From positions 434,001 through 498,000 of the forward strand of contig NZ_CP013979.1 in the NCBI RefSeq assembly GCF_001660485.1: a stretch of 64,000 bases of DNA. The letters are read 5' to 3'. The DNA is from Agromyces aureus (GTDB lineage: Bacteria; Actinomycetota; Actinomycetes; Actinomycetales; Microbacteriaceae). The notes beneath the pieces are model-generated. The model had not been told where the DNA came from. It saw nothing but the letters and a program-made list of their open reading frames with translations, and did not search any database. Positions within the stretch are counted from its first letter, which is position 1. Each line of letters opens with the position of its first letter. The position numbers were made by a program, and so were the translations under genes. This document shows, one piece after another, positions 28,830 to 39,620 of this stretch.

Positions 28830-29279
28830 ATGCAACGCGTCATCGCGACGAGGCCGAGCAGCGAGGGGGCGGATGTCGCGGGCGCGCCCTCGTCGGCCGA
28901 CGACGGGGTGATGCGCACCGAGTTCGCCTTCGAGCTGCCGCGCGGCTACGTCGGTTCCGACGGGACCGTGCACCGCCGCGGGGTCATGCGCCTCGCGACG
29001 GCCCGCGACGAGCTGCTGCCGCTCTACGACGCTCGCGTGCAGGAGAACCCGGCGTACACGACCGTCGTGCTGCTCGGCCGGGTGATCACCTCGCTCGGGT
29101 CGCTCGGCGCGATCGACGCGTCGGTGGTCGAGAACATGTTCGCCTCGGATGTCGCGTTCCTGCAGGACTTCTACCGGCGGGTGAACGCCGAGGGCCACAC
29201 GCGCATCGCCGTGACCTGCCCGGAGTGCTCGCACCGGTTCACCGCCGATCTCGCCGGTGGCCGCCTGGGGGAATCATGA
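28830..29279 (+). CDS. Phage tail assembly-type small protein with C-terminal Cys pair
   Basis: 149 aa. The central part (EFAFELPRGYVGSDGTVHRRGVMRLATARDEL) matches conserved small proteins that follow the tube gene in eCIS and phage operons, where tail assembly chaperones sit. The C-terminus carries CPECSHRF, a zinc-ribbon-like half-knuckle. It starts 1 nt after the tube stop and overlaps the next start by 4 nt (ATGA). Assembly chaperone is inferred from position. Confidence 0.75.
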   Translation: MQRVIATRPSSEGADVAGAPSSADDGVMRTEFAFELPRGYVGSDGTVHRRGVMRLATARDELLPLYDARVQENPAYTTVVLLGRVITSLGSLGAIDASVVENMFASDVAFLQDFYRRVNAEGHTRIAVTCPECSHRFTADLAGGRLGES

Positions 29280-29434
29280 CGTACTCGACCGACCGCATCC
29301 ATGAAGAGGTCGCGTACGTCGCCTACCACTTCCACTGGTCGCTCGACGACATCCTCGACATGGAGCACGCGGTGCGACTGCGCTACGTGCGCGAGATCGC
29401 GGCGATCAACACAAGGCTCACCGAGGAGCAGTGA
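29276..29434 (+). CDS. Small conserved eCIS protein (DUF6760-like)
   Basis: 52 aa: STDRIHEEVAYVAYHFHWS then LDDILDMEHAVRLRYVREI. Short helical proteins of this kind sit right after the tube/chaperone gene in actinobacterial eCIS loci and resemble the second part of a split tail assembly chaperone (gpG/GT arrangement). The start overlaps the preceding stop (ATGA) and the stop overlaps the next start (TGATG), so it is tightly coupled on both sides. Confidence 0.75.
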   Translation: MTYSTDRIHEEVAYVAYHFHWSLDDILDMEHAVRLRYVREIAAINTRLTEEQ

Positions 29435-32076
29435 TGCGCTGGCCGTGGCAGCGCGTCGCGGCCGATGACGGCGGGCAGGCGCGAGGATCCGGCGGGGGCG
29501 CGGAGGCGCCGTCCGCCGCGTCTGCGGCGCCCGGGGATCCGGGCCCGGGCGGCCCAGCGTCGACGTCGTACTCGCCCGCCGGCTGGGCGTTCCTGCCGCC
29601 GGTGCAGCGGCAGATCGCCGATGCCCCGCCCGCGACGCTGCGCGCCGAATGGGTCGACGCCCTGCCGACCCGCGTGATTCCGAGCCGGGTCGCCGAGCTC
29701 ACGCATGTCGTGGACTCCGCGGCACCCGCGGGTACCGTGGCGGCCGCGGCGAGCGAGCTCGGTGCGCCCGTGCAACGGGCCGCGGTCGCCGACCTCACCC
29801 TACGCCCGCCGCAGACGGCGGCCGAGCAGGCGCGCGAGCGGCGCGCGGTGGTGCAGCGGCAGGCGGGGTCGGGCACTCCCGCGCGGAGCGTGGCACCGAG
29901 TGCCGCGCCCACGCATGAGACGGCGGATGCCGGGCCCTCCGTGGACACGGCGACACGCGAGGTGCAAGCATCCGAGGGTTCGGTGGCTGAACTCCCGCTC
30001 TCCGAGGCGGCGCTCGCCGAGCCTGCGAGCAGTGATCCCGCGATCGCCGAGGTGCCCATCACGGCCGAGCGGATGCCGGTGGCCGACGCGCCGGAGCCCG
30101 CGAACAGCGGCACCGCGAACGCCGACGCCTCGCCCGCCCCTGCCGCACCCGACCTGGCACTGCCCAGCGTGCAGCGCATGCCTGCGGCGGATGCCGGTGC
30201 GAGCATGCCGACCTCGCCGGACCAGACGCTCCCAGCCGAGGACCCGTCCGCGGCATCCGCACCGCTCGAGGTCGCCGAGACGTCGACGATCGCGGCCTCG
30301 CCGCCGGTGCACGATCCCGGCCGGTTCGGCCTCGCGGCCCCGCTGCCGCGCCCGTCGGAGTCGCCCGCCGCAACGCCGGCCATGCCGACCCGTTCGCCCA
30401 TCCCGGTGCAGCGCGCGACCGGCGCGCCCGAGCCGAGCGGCCGGCGCATGGGTCTCGGCGCACCGCTACCCGGGGGCCGGGCCGAGATCTCCGCGCCGGG
30501 ACCCGGTCCAGCGCGCGGTTCGGAGGTGGGATCGGCGCCGGATGTCGCGGTGCCCGGTTCCGCCGCGGAGGACGCGTCGATGTCGATCCCGTCGACGTCC
30601 GCCGTGCAACGCGAGGCGGCCGCCGCCCCTGGAGCGGCCGTCTCGCCCAACCCGACCGCGGACTCGGCGGCGCCGTCCGTCGACGGCGGCGAGCCCGGCG
30701 GTGCCGCCGCGAGCGATGGCGGCACGCGGGCGATCGAGGCGGTCGCCGAACGACCGGCCGGGCTCGGCGCAGGGGTGGGCGGACCCGATCCCGGGCCCAC
30801 GGCGGGCTCGCCGGCCGGCTGGACGGTTCCCGTCGGTCTCGCGCTGCAGCGAACGAGGAGCGGGGTCGAGGGCGACGCCGCAGTCGGGGGCGATCGCGTG
30901 GCATCCGACGCCGTCGCGCCGGCCGAGGGCACCGTCGTACCGGCGCTCGACCCGGCACCCGCACCGCTCGTCGTGCCCCTCATCGCGCAGCGAGCCCTCG
31001 AGAGCTCGTTCGAGGTGATCGCGCAGCCGCGCGGGGCGATGCGCCCACGGGCGGTGCCGGCCACGGCGGTCGTCGGCGATCAACTGCCGACGCCGACGCC
31101 CACGCCCGCCTCCGCCGTGGCGGTCCAGCGACACGCCTCGGGCGTCCAGCGGGAGGCGGGACCGGCGGGCGGGCCGACGCTGCAACGCGCGACGGGTGCA
31201 TCGGGCGTGTCCGGTGCATCGAGCGGGCCGAACGCGGAAGGCGTGCCCGGGACCGCAACCGGGTCGTCGGGCGGCGTGTTCGGCTGGGTGCAACGGACGC
31301 TCGGCCTCGCGGCACCGCGCCCGGGCGGTGCGACCGACGCGACCGACGGGCTCGGCTCGACCGACGGGCTCGATGCGCTCGGCGCGACCGACGGGCTCGA
31401 CGCCCTCGGCGCGACCGCCGCCATCGACGACGCCACCGGTGTCGACCGCACGCAGGCCGCGGGCGACGACGAGACCCGACCCGCCTCCGCCGCCGCCGCC
31501 TCGCTCGCCCGGCCGGCGACGCCCCCCGGATTCGGCGCCCCGCCGCTCGCCGTGAGCCGTCTCGCCGCATCCGACGCGGCCGCCCCCGCCCCCGGCCTCG
31601 CTCGGACGCCGCTCGCCACTGCGGCACCGGGCGCACTCCGGCACCCCGGCGCGACCCCGGTCGCCGTGCAGCGCGCCTCGCAGACGATCGAGGCCCCGCC
31701 CGCGGCATCCGTCTCGCGCATGGTGCTGCCCGTGGTGCCGACGGCGCCGGCGCACAGATCCGACGGCGGCTTCGATGGACCGCCAGACGGAGCGAGCTGG
31801 TCGGGCGGCTCGTCGGCGGGCGGCCCGGTCGTGCAGACCGCGGTCGACCCGGGCTCGACCCCGCCCGCCGAGCCACCGGGGGAGTCCGCCTCGGCCCCGG
31901 CGGCCGGGGGAGCCGCCGCAGCCGCCGGCGGTGGCGCGGGCGCCGGAGGCATCGACACCTCGCCCGCGGGCCTCGAGACGCTCGCCGCCCGCCTGTACGG
32001 CCCCCTCGCGCGCCGGCTGAAGGCCGAGTTGCTGCTCGATCGGGAACGCCGCGGCATCCGTATCGACGGAATCTGA
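29434..32076 (+). CDS. Low-complexity VQR-repeat eCIS protein (880 aa)
   Basis: Mostly disordered Ala/Pro/Gly/Ser sequence in which about a dozen [V/L]QR motifs (PPVQRQ, APVQRA, SVQRM, AVQREA, LALQRT, WVQRTLGL) recur at irregular spacing. A small internal repeat (GATDGLDALGATDGLDALG) lies near residue 650. The C-terminal ~40 residues are ordered: GLETLAARLYGPLARRLKAE, LLLDRERRGIRI, as in conserved eCIS proteins placed between the tube chaperone and second tube genes. The N-terminus MRWPWQR is basic. A tether, tape-measure or cargo-scaffold role is possible but unproven. ATG at 29434 overlaps the previous stop; a GTG at 29431 is the alternative. Confidence 0.7.
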   Translation: MRWPWQRVAADDGGQARGSGGGAEAPSAASAAPGDPGPGGPASTSYSPAGWAFLPPVQRQIADAPPATLRAEWVDALPTRVIPSRVAELTHVVDSAAPAGTVAAAASELGAPVQRAAVADLTLRPPQTAAEQARERRAVVQRQAGSGTPARSVAPSAAPTHETADAGPSVDTATREVQASEGSVAELPLSEAALAEPASSDPAIAEVPITAERMPVADAPEPANSGTANADASPAPAAPDLALPSVQRMPAADAGASMPTSPDQTLPAEDPSAASAPLEVAETSTIAASPPVHDPGRFGLAAPLPRPSESPAATPAMPTRSPIPVQRATGAPEPSGRRMGLGAPLPGGRAEISAPGPGPARGSEVGSAPDVAVPGSAAEDASMSIPSTSAVQREAAAAPGAAVSPNPTADSAAPSVDGGEPGGAAASDGGTRAIEAVAERPAGLGAGVGGPDPGPTAGSPAGWTVPVGLALQRTRSGVEGDAAVGGDRVASDAVAPAEGTVVPALDPAPAPLVVPLIAQRALESSFEVIAQPRGAMRPRAVPATAVVGDQLPTPTPTPASAVAVQRHASGVQREAGPAGGPTLQRATGASGVSGASSGPNAEGVPGTATGSSGGVFGWVQRTLGLAAPRPGGATDATDGLGSTDGLDALGATDGLDALGATAAIDDATGVDRTQAAGDDETRPASAAAASLARPATPPGFGAPPLAVSRLAASDAAAPAPGLARTPLATAAPGALRHPGATPVAVQRASQTIEAPPAASVSRMVLPVVPTAPAHRSDGGFDGPPDGASWSGGSSAGGPVVQTAVDPGSTPPAEPPGESASAPAAGGAAAAAGGGAGAGGIDTSPAGLETLAARLYGPLARRLKAELLLDRERRGIRIDGI

Positions 32077-32089
32077 AGGGGGAGGCGAC

Positions 32090-32521
32090 ATGATCGAGGA
32101 CACCAAGATCGCGGTCGGCGTCAGTTACGTCGTGAAGATCGACGGCGAATCGCTCGGCGAGTTCGCCAGCTGCGAGGGCCTGAGCGTCGAGGTCGTGCTC
32201 GAATCCCGCGAGGAGGGCGGCAACAACAGCTTCGTCTGGCAGCTGCCGACCCGGCTCAAGTTCTCGAACGTGAAGCTCTCGCGTCCGGTCGGCAAGGGCA
32301 CGTCGCAGCCGATCCTCGCGTGGATCTCGAAGGCGCCGGGGCTGAAGCCGAGCACCGCGGAGATCCAGGCGCAGAACGCCTACGGCGACAAGATCGCGAC
32401 CTGGTACCTGCAACGGGTGGTGCCCGTGCGCTGGACCGGCCCGTCGTTCACGGCCGACCAGCCGAAGGTGCTCACCGAGACCCTCGAGCTCGCCCACCAC
32501 GGCATCGACGCCGACGGCTGA
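32090..32521 (+). CDS. cis5: Second gp19-type tail tube protein (tube initiator)
   Basis: 143 aa, T4 gp19-like fold: AVGVSYVVKIDGESLGEFA, then CEGLSVEVVLESREEGGNN, KFSNVKLSRPVGKGTSQP and TLELAHHGI. In PVC/Afp several tube paralogues exist; those next to the LysM/hub genes form the first rings joining tube and baseplate. GGGGGAGG lies before the ATG. It opens the baseplate gene string. Confidence 0.88.
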   Translation: MIEDTKIAVGVSYVVKIDGESLGEFASCEGLSVEVVLESREEGGNNSFVWQLPTRLKFSNVKLSRPVGKGTSQPILAWISKAPGLKPSTAEIQAQNAYGDKIATWYLQRVVPVRWTGPSFTADQPKVLTETLELAHHGIDADG

Positions 32522-32537
32522 CCGGAAGGAGCACCAC

Positions 32538-33302
32538 ATGCCCGTCACCAAGACCGACACCACGAGCGCGAGCCTCACGCATGCCGTGCTCGAACTGCTC
32601 GAGCCCGGCAAGACGCCCGGCGTGCCCGGCGGTCCGATCGGCTCGATCGAGTTCCAGATGAACCCCAAGGAACTCACGATGGCGAAGTCGGCGAGCTGGA
32701 AGACCGAGAAGCAGAAGAAGGCCTCCTCCGCGCCGCCGGCGACCTACCAGGGTCCGGAGGCGCAGAAGCTCTCGGTCGAGATGTTCTTCGACGACACGCA
32801 GGGCTCGGGCGGCGACAGCGTCGTGCAGCGCGTCGAGAAGCTCTTCCAGGCGTGCGCGCCCACGAAGGACTCCAAGCGCAGCGACACCCCCTCCGCGCCG
32901 TGGGTGCGGTTCAAGTGGGGCGTGCTCTCGGGCTTCGTCGGCTACATCAAGTCGGTGTCGGCGAAGTACACGCTGTTCTCGCCGACCGGCACGCCGCTCC
33001 GCGCGGTGTGCGCGGTCGCGCTCGAGGAGATCGCCGAGGAGCCCGGCAAGCAGAACCCGACGTCGGGAGGCCTTCGTCCGCGGCGCGTGCACACGCTCAA
33101 GGAGGGCGACACCCTCGCGGGGATCGCCTATCGCGAGTACGGCAGCGCTGCGATGTGGCGCGTGCTGGCCGACGTCAACGGCATCGACGATCCGATGCGC
33201 CTCGTGCCGGGTCGCCCGGTGTTCCTGCCGGCGGCCGATGAACTCGTGCGGCCTGCGACGCTCGTCGTCGTGCGCAAGGAGGTCGCGAATGCCGGCCGTT
33301 GA
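32538..33302 (+). CDS. cis7: LysM-containing baseplate hub protein
   Basis: 254 aa. The N-terminal part (SIEFQMNPKELTMAKSASWK, LSVEMFFDDT) matches the phage gp53/Pvc7-type baseplate protein. The C-terminal LysM module reads RVHTLKEGDTLAGIAYREYG, then WRVLADVNGIDDP and PGRPVFLP. It links the tube initiator to the spike. SD GGAAGGAG precedes the ATG. The end overlaps the spike gene by 14 nt. Confidence 0.92.
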   Translation: MPVTKTDTTSASLTHAVLELLEPGKTPGVPGGPIGSIEFQMNPKELTMAKSASWKTEKQKKASSAPPATYQGPEAQKLSVEMFFDDTQGSGGDSVVQRVEKLFQACAPTKDSKRSDTPSAPWVRFKWGVLSGFVGYIKSVSAKYTLFSPTGTPLRAVCAVALEEIAEEPGKQNPTSGGLRPRRVHTLKEGDTLAGIAYREYGSAAMWRVLADVNGIDDPMRLVPGRPVFLPAADELVRPATLVVVRKEVANAGR

Positions 33303-35133
33303 CACGTACACGAGCCTCCTGCTCGTCTCGGTCGAGGGGCGACCGATGCCGGCGGGGGCGTCGAGCCTGCTCGTCACCGGTCGGGTGACGGATGCCGCGA
33401 ACCTGCCGGACTCGTTCGAGCTCGAGTTCGCCGACACGGCGGGCACGGTGCTGACGGATGCCGGATTCGCCATCGGCAAGGCCGTGCTGCTCACGGTCTC
33501 CGAGAACGGACCGCAGGGCCCGCAGCGACTCCTCGACGGCGAGGTGACCGCGATCGACCGCGAGGATGTCGCGGGCGCCCTGCGCACGAGGGTGCGCGGG
33601 TTCGACCGCTCGCACCGGCTCTCCCGGGGCCGACGGGTCGCGGCCTACCTCGACAAGACCGTCGCCGACATCGTGCAGGAGGTCGCGCGGCGGGCGAACG
33701 TGCGCGTCAAGCAGATCCAGGTGCCCGACACGAGCGTCGTCGACCACGTCACGCAGGACAACGTCAGCGACTGGGTGTTCCTGAAGCGCCTCGCGGATGC
33801 CTCGGGCTGCACGTTCTCGGTCCTGGAGGACGGCCTCGTGTTCGCGCCGCGCACGATGGCGAACGAGGCCCCGGCCGGCGCGGAGTCCGCCCGCGACGAT
33901 CCGGTCGTCATCGAGCACGGCATGAACACGCTGTGGCTCACGTCGACCGTGACCGCGGCGAGCCAGGTGCCCGACGTCGAGGTTCGCGGGTGGGATCCGA
34001 AGCAGAAGCAGGCGGTCATCGCCAAGGCGAAGCCCGAGACCAGGTCGGTCGACCTCGCGACGCTGAAGCCCGCCACGGTCGCGAGCGCGTTCGGGTCGCC
34101 CGCGTACGTGTCGGCGCTCGGCGACGGGCTGCAGCGCGCGCAGGAGAGCCAGGCGAAGGCGGTCGCCGACCGCATCGCGGGCGGATTCGCCGAGGTCGAG
34201 GCGCGGATCCTCGGCAACTCGCAGATGCACTCGGGCACCGCCGTGTCGCTGAAGGGGTACGGCGCCCCGTTCGACGGCCGGTACACCGTCACCGAGGCGA
34301 TGCACGAGTTCGCGGCCGAAGCGGGATACACGACCACCGTGACGGTGAGCAACGCCTCGGATCGCTCGCTGTTCGGGCTCGCGAGCGGCGGGGCGTCGGC
34401 GGGAGGCGCCGGTGGCGCGGCCGCCGGTGCGGCGCGCATGCCGGGCGTCGTCTCGGCGCTCGTCAGCGACATCGACGACCCGGAGAACTCCGGGCGGGTC
34501 AAGCTCACGTTCCCGTACCTGTCCGACGACTACGTGAGCGGGTGGGCCCGCACGGTGCAGCCGGGGGCGGGGCCGAAGCGCGGCGCGGTCATCGTGCCCG
34601 AGGTGGGCGACGAGGTGCTCGTCGCGTTCGAGGGCGGCCGGTTCGACCGCCCGTACGTGATCGGCGGCCTCTACAACGGGAAGGACGAGCCGGCGACCCC
34701 GTGGGCCGAGTCCGTCAAGGACGGCAAGGTGGTCAAGCGCTCGTTCACCTCGCGAACGGGCATGGAGGTCGTCTTCACCGAGGAGTCGGGCACCGAGACG
34801 CTGACCCTCTCGACGACCGATCGCAAGCAGCGCGTGACGCTCACCCAGTCGGGCGAGAAGGGCATCGAGATCATCTCCGAGGGCCCCGTCACGGTGACGG
34901 CCAAGGCGGATGCGACGGTGAAGGCCGACCAGGGCAAGCTCGCGCTCTCGGGCTCGAGCATCGAGATCAAGGCCACCGGCGAGCTCTCCATCGAGGGCGC
35001 CTCGCTCGCCCTGAAGGGCAAGGGCAAGACCGAGATCGAGGGCGCGACCCTCGCCTTGAAGGGCCAGGCGACCGCCGAGCTCTCGGCATCCGGAATCACG
35101 ACCGTCAAGGGCAGCGTCGTCAAGATCAACTGA
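33289..35133 (+). CDS. cis8: VgrG/gp27-gp5-like spike protein
   Basis: 614 aa. The N-terminal gp27-like hub domain (SFELEFADTAGTVLTDAGF, VADIVQEVARRANVRVKQI) is followed by an OB-fold (VSALVSDIDDPENSGRVKL, FPYLSDDYVSGWARTVQPG, GDEVLVAFEGG) and a C-terminal beta-helix with short repeats (IEIKATGELSIEGASLALKG). This trimer forms the central spike that carries the PAAR tip. AAGGAGG precedes the ATG at 33289, inside the LysM gene. Confidence 0.95.
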   Translation: MPAVDTYTSLLLVSVEGRPMPAGASSLLVTGRVTDAANLPDSFELEFADTAGTVLTDAGFAIGKAVLLTVSENGPQGPQRLLDGEVTAIDREDVAGALRTRVRGFDRSHRLSRGRRVAAYLDKTVADIVQEVARRANVRVKQIQVPDTSVVDHVTQDNVSDWVFLKRLADASGCTFSVLEDGLVFAPRTMANEAPAGAESARDDPVVIEHGMNTLWLTSTVTAASQVPDVEVRGWDPKQKQAVIAKAKPETRSVDLATLKPATVASAFGSPAYVSALGDGLQRAQESQAKAVADRIAGGFAEVEARILGNSQMHSGTAVSLKGYGAPFDGRYTVTEAMHEFAAEAGYTTTVTVSNASDRSLFGLASGGASAGGAGGAAAGAARMPGVVSALVSDIDDPENSGRVKLTFPYLSDDYVSGWARTVQPGAGPKRGAVIVPEVGDEVLVAFEGGRFDRPYVIGGLYNGKDEPATPWAESVKDGKVVKRSFTSRTGMEVVFTEESGTETLTLSTTDRKQRVTLTQSGEKGIEIISEGPVTVTAKADATVKADQGKLALSGSSIEIKATGELSIEGASLALKGKGKTEIEGATLALKGQATAELSASGITTVKGSVVKIN

Positions 35134-35209
35134 GTCAGGGCTCCCGAGCCGAGAGCGGCCGGGCAACGATCACGATCACGATCACAGGGAACAGAGAGGG
35201 GCGGGGCGC

Positions 35210-35620
35210 ATGTCTCGAGAGTTCGTCGGTCACGGCTGGTCGTTCCCCGTGCACGCCGATGCCACGGGTCGCATCGCGCTCACCTCCGACGAGCGCGAGA
35301 TCGAGGAGAGCATCCGGCTCATCCTCGCGACCGCGCCGGGGGAGCGGCCGATGCGCCCGGAGTTCGGGTGCGCCGTGCACGACTACGTCTTCGCACCGGC
35401 GGATGCCTCGACGGCCGGGGCGATGGGCGTCGCCGTCCGCGCGGCGCTGCGGTTCTGGGAGCCGCGCATCGAGCTCGGCGAGGTGTCGGTCTCGCTCGAG
35501 CACGCCGAGGACGGCGTGCTCTACATCGACATCGGCTACATGATCCTCGGCACCAACGACCCGAGGAACCTCGTCTTCCCGTTCTACGTCATCCCGCAGG
35601 AGCAAGGAGCGCCCTCATGA
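35210..35620 (+). CDS. cis9: gp25-like baseplate wedge protein
   Basis: 136 aa, T4 gp25/GPW family: LTSDEREIEESIRLILATAP, then GERPMRPEFGCAVHDYVF, the EExI/RPxFG pattern of the family, and LVFPFYVIPQ. It nucleates the sheath on the baseplate. The 76-bp gap before it contains a tandem ATCACG triplet. The stop overlaps the next start (ATGA). Confidence 0.95.
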   Translation: MSREFVGHGWSFPVHADATGRIALTSDEREIEESIRLILATAPGERPMRPEFGCAVHDYVFAPADASTAGAMGVAVRAALRFWEPRIELGEVSVSLEHAEDGVLYIDIGYMILGTNDPRNLVFPFYVIPQEQGAPS

Positions 35621-37566
35621 ACCTGCCCGCCCCGAACCTCGACGACCGCCGGTTCCAGGACCTCGTCGACGACGCGAAGCGGCTCGTCGCGCTGCGCTGC
35701 CCCGAGTGGACCGATCACAACGTCTCCGACCCCGGTGTAACGCTCATCGAGGCGTTCGCGTTCATGACCGACGAGCTCCTGTACCGCCTGAACCGGGTGC
35801 CCGACCGGCTCTACCTGGCCTACCTCGACCTGCTCGGGGTGTCGCTGTTCCCGCCGGCGAACGCGAGCACGGAGCTCGTCTTCTGGCTGTCCGCGCCGCG
35901 CACCGAGACGGTCGTCGTGCCTGCGCGCACCGAGGCCGGGACCCCGCGCACCGAGACCTCCGAGTCGATCGTGTTCACGACGGTCGACGACCGCGAGATC
36001 CCGCCCCGATCGCTGATCCGCATCGGCAGCCAACCCGCCGCGGGCGACCCGTGGGTTCGCGACACGAAGCTGCAGGGCGAGGAGCTCGACGCGTTCCAGC
36101 GCACTCCCGTGATCGGCGACGCGCTGCTGCTCGGGCTCGACGACCCCGCACCCGGACTCGCGATCTCGCTGCACCTCGACTGCGCGGTGCGCGGCGTCGG
36201 CGTCGACCCGCTCGATCCGCCGATCGTGTGGGAGGCGTGGTGCGGCTCGGAGTGGAGCGCGTGCGACGTCGTGTCGGACGCGACGGGCGGGCTCAACCGC
36301 CGCGGCGACGTCGTGCTCATCGTGCCTGCGGGGCACGTGGCATCCGTCATCTCCGGAGAGCGCGCCGGCTGGATCCGCACGCGCCTCGAGCAGCGCGAGG
36401 CCGACGTGCCCACGTACAGCGTCTCGCCGCTCGTGCGCTCCGCCGCGGCCGACACCGTCGGCGCGGTGACGCACGCGATCCACGCCACGACCGTCGACGA
36501 CGAGATCCTCGGCCTGAGCGAGGGCGTGCCGGGGCAGGAGTTCGGGCTCGCCGTGCGGCCGGTCGTCGACGACGGCGCGCCGTTCACCGTCGAGGTCGGC
36601 ACCGGCGCCGCCTGGGAGGCCTGGGTGGAGGTCGACGAGTTCGCCGATCAGGATGCCGACGCCCGCGTCGTGCGCATCGACCGCACGAGGGGCGTGGTGA
36701 CGTTCGCGCCCGCCGTGCGCGAGGCTGACGGGGCGATGCACTTCTACGGTGCGGTGCCGCCGAAGGGCGCGCCGATCCGGGTGCCGCGGTACCGCGTCGG
36801 AGGGGGTGCGCGCGGGAACGTCGCTCCAGGTGCCGTGTCGGCGTTGCGGTCGACGGTTCCCTTCGTGAACCGCGTGACGAACCGGCGGTCGGCGCACGAC
36901 GGCGTCGACGGCGAGACCGTCGACGAGGCGAAGGCGCGTGGGCCGCTGACGCTGCGCACCCTCGACCGGGCGGTGACGCTCGAGGACTACGAGCAGCTCG
37001 CGAAGCGGGTCGCGCCCTCGATCGCCCGCGTGAAGGCCGTGCCCGCGACGGGCAAGGGCTCGGAGCAGGGCGTTCGGCTGCTCGTCGTGCCCGCGGCCGT
37101 GCACGCCGCCGACGGGCGAGTGGAGTTCGCCGACCTGATCCCGTCGAACGAGGTGCTCACCGTGCTCGCCGACGACCTCGAGCATCGCCGCACGGTCGGC
37201 GCCCGCCTCGCGATCGAGCCGCCGCTGTACCAGGGCATCACGATCGTCGCCAAGCTCATCGCCCGGCCGCGCGTCGCCGTCGAACGACTGCGGGAGGACG
37301 CGGTCGCGGCGCTCTACACCTACTTCGACGCGGCGCGCGGCGGCGCCGACGGTGGCGGCTGGCCGTTCGGGCGGCCGGTGCTCGCGGGCGAGGTGTACGC
37401 CGTGCTGCAGGCGCTGCCCGGCACCGAGCTCGTCGACGAGGTGCTGCTGTTCGGCGCCGACCCGGTGACGGGCAAGCGCGGCGATCCGGTGCAGCGCATC
37501 GACCTCGAGCCCGACGCCCTCGTGTTCGGCTTCGAGCACCGCGTGCGCGTGACGGCGGGGGTGTGA
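35617..37566 (+). CDS. cis11: Baseplate J-like wedge protein
   Basis: 649 aa. It begins NLPAPNLDDRRFQDLVDDAK and has WTDHNVSDPGVTLIEAFAFM, the opening signature of eCIS baseplate J-like proteins. The middle is beta-rich. The C-terminal J domain includes TLDRAVTLEDYEQLAKRV and YQGITIVAKLIARPRVAVE. It corresponds to Afp11/Pvc11 and forms the baseplate wedges. Confidence 0.93.
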   Translation: MNLPAPNLDDRRFQDLVDDAKRLVALRCPEWTDHNVSDPGVTLIEAFAFMTDELLYRLNRVPDRLYLAYLDLLGVSLFPPANASTELVFWLSAPRTETVVVPARTEAGTPRTETSESIVFTTVDDREIPPRSLIRIGSQPAAGDPWVRDTKLQGEELDAFQRTPVIGDALLLGLDDPAPGLAISLHLDCAVRGVGVDPLDPPIVWEAWCGSEWSACDVVSDATGGLNRRGDVVLIVPAGHVASVISGERAGWIRTRLEQREADVPTYSVSPLVRSAAADTVGAVTHAIHATTVDDEILGLSEGVPGQEFGLAVRPVVDDGAPFTVEVGTGAAWEAWVEVDEFADQDADARVVRIDRTRGVVTFAPAVREADGAMHFYGAVPPKGAPIRVPRYRVGGGARGNVAPGAVSALRSTVPFVNRVTNRRSAHDGVDGETVDEAKARGPLTLRTLDRAVTLEDYEQLAKRVAPSIARVKAVPATGKGSEQGVRLLVVPAAVHAADGRVEFADLIPSNEVLTVLADDLEHRRTVGARLAIEPPLYQGITIVAKLIARPRVAVERLREDAVAALYTYFDAARGGADGGGWPFGRPVLAGEVYAVLQALPGTELVDEVLLFGADPVTGKRGDPVQRIDLEPDALVFGFEHRVRVTAGV

Positions 37567-37567
37567 C

Positions 37568-38158
37568 GTGCGCGGACTGGTGCCACAGCTCGAGAACCCG
37601 TCGCCGTACGTGACGAGGCTTCCGGCGGTGCTGCAGGAGGACGAGTTCCTGCAGCGCTGGCTGACCGCGTTCGACGCCTCGATCGCCCCGGTGCTCTCGG
37701 TGCTCGACAACCTCGACGCGTATGTGCGCCCGGGCACGACGCCGGCCGACTTCCTCGACTGGCTCGCGAGCTGGGTCGACGTCGAGCTCGACGAGGAGTG
37801 GCCGGTCGAGCAGCGTCGTCGGGTGGTCGCCGACGCGGCCGGCCTGCATCGGCGTGCCGGGCGCTTCGACGGCGTGCTCGAGACCGTGCAGCTCATTGCG
37901 GGTCCGGATGCCGCGGTCGACGTCGTCGAGAGCGGCGGCACGTCGTGGTCGGCGACCGCCCGCGGCGCGCTGCCCGGCTCGCCCGACGGCGCCGTGCGCA
38001 TCTCGATCGCGCCCGGACCCGGTGCATCGAAGGCGAGCGGATCGAAGGCCGGCGCGGCCGAGGCCGCTGCCGAGGCGCTGCGGCGGCGCGTCGAGCGGGC
38101 CGCCCGACGCGTGGTGCCCGCGCACATCCGCATCGAGATCGAGATCGCGGGGGCGTGA
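37568..38158 (+). CDS. cis12: Tail protein I-like baseplate protein
   Basis: 196 aa, starts at a GTG 1 nt after the previous stop. [40 protein letters not shown] and [13 protein letters not shown] match the P2 gpI/tail protein I family that partners baseplate J (Afp12 region). The C-terminal Ala/Arg-rich helix ends in [10 protein letters not shown]. It is the last structural baseplate gene here. Confidence 0.85.
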   Translation: MRGLVPQLENPSPYVTRLPAVLQEDEFLQRWLTAFDASIAPVLSVLDNLDAYVRPGTTPADFLDWLASWVDVELDEEWPVEQRRRVVADAAGLHRRAGRFDGVLETVQLIAGPDAAVDVVESGGTSWSATARGALPGSPDGAVRISIAPGPGASKASGSKAGAAEAAAEALRRRVERAARRVVPAHIRIEIEIAGA

Positions 38159-38159
38159 G

Positions 38160-39611
<1,452 letters not shown>

Positions 39612-39620
39612 ACCGTCGAT

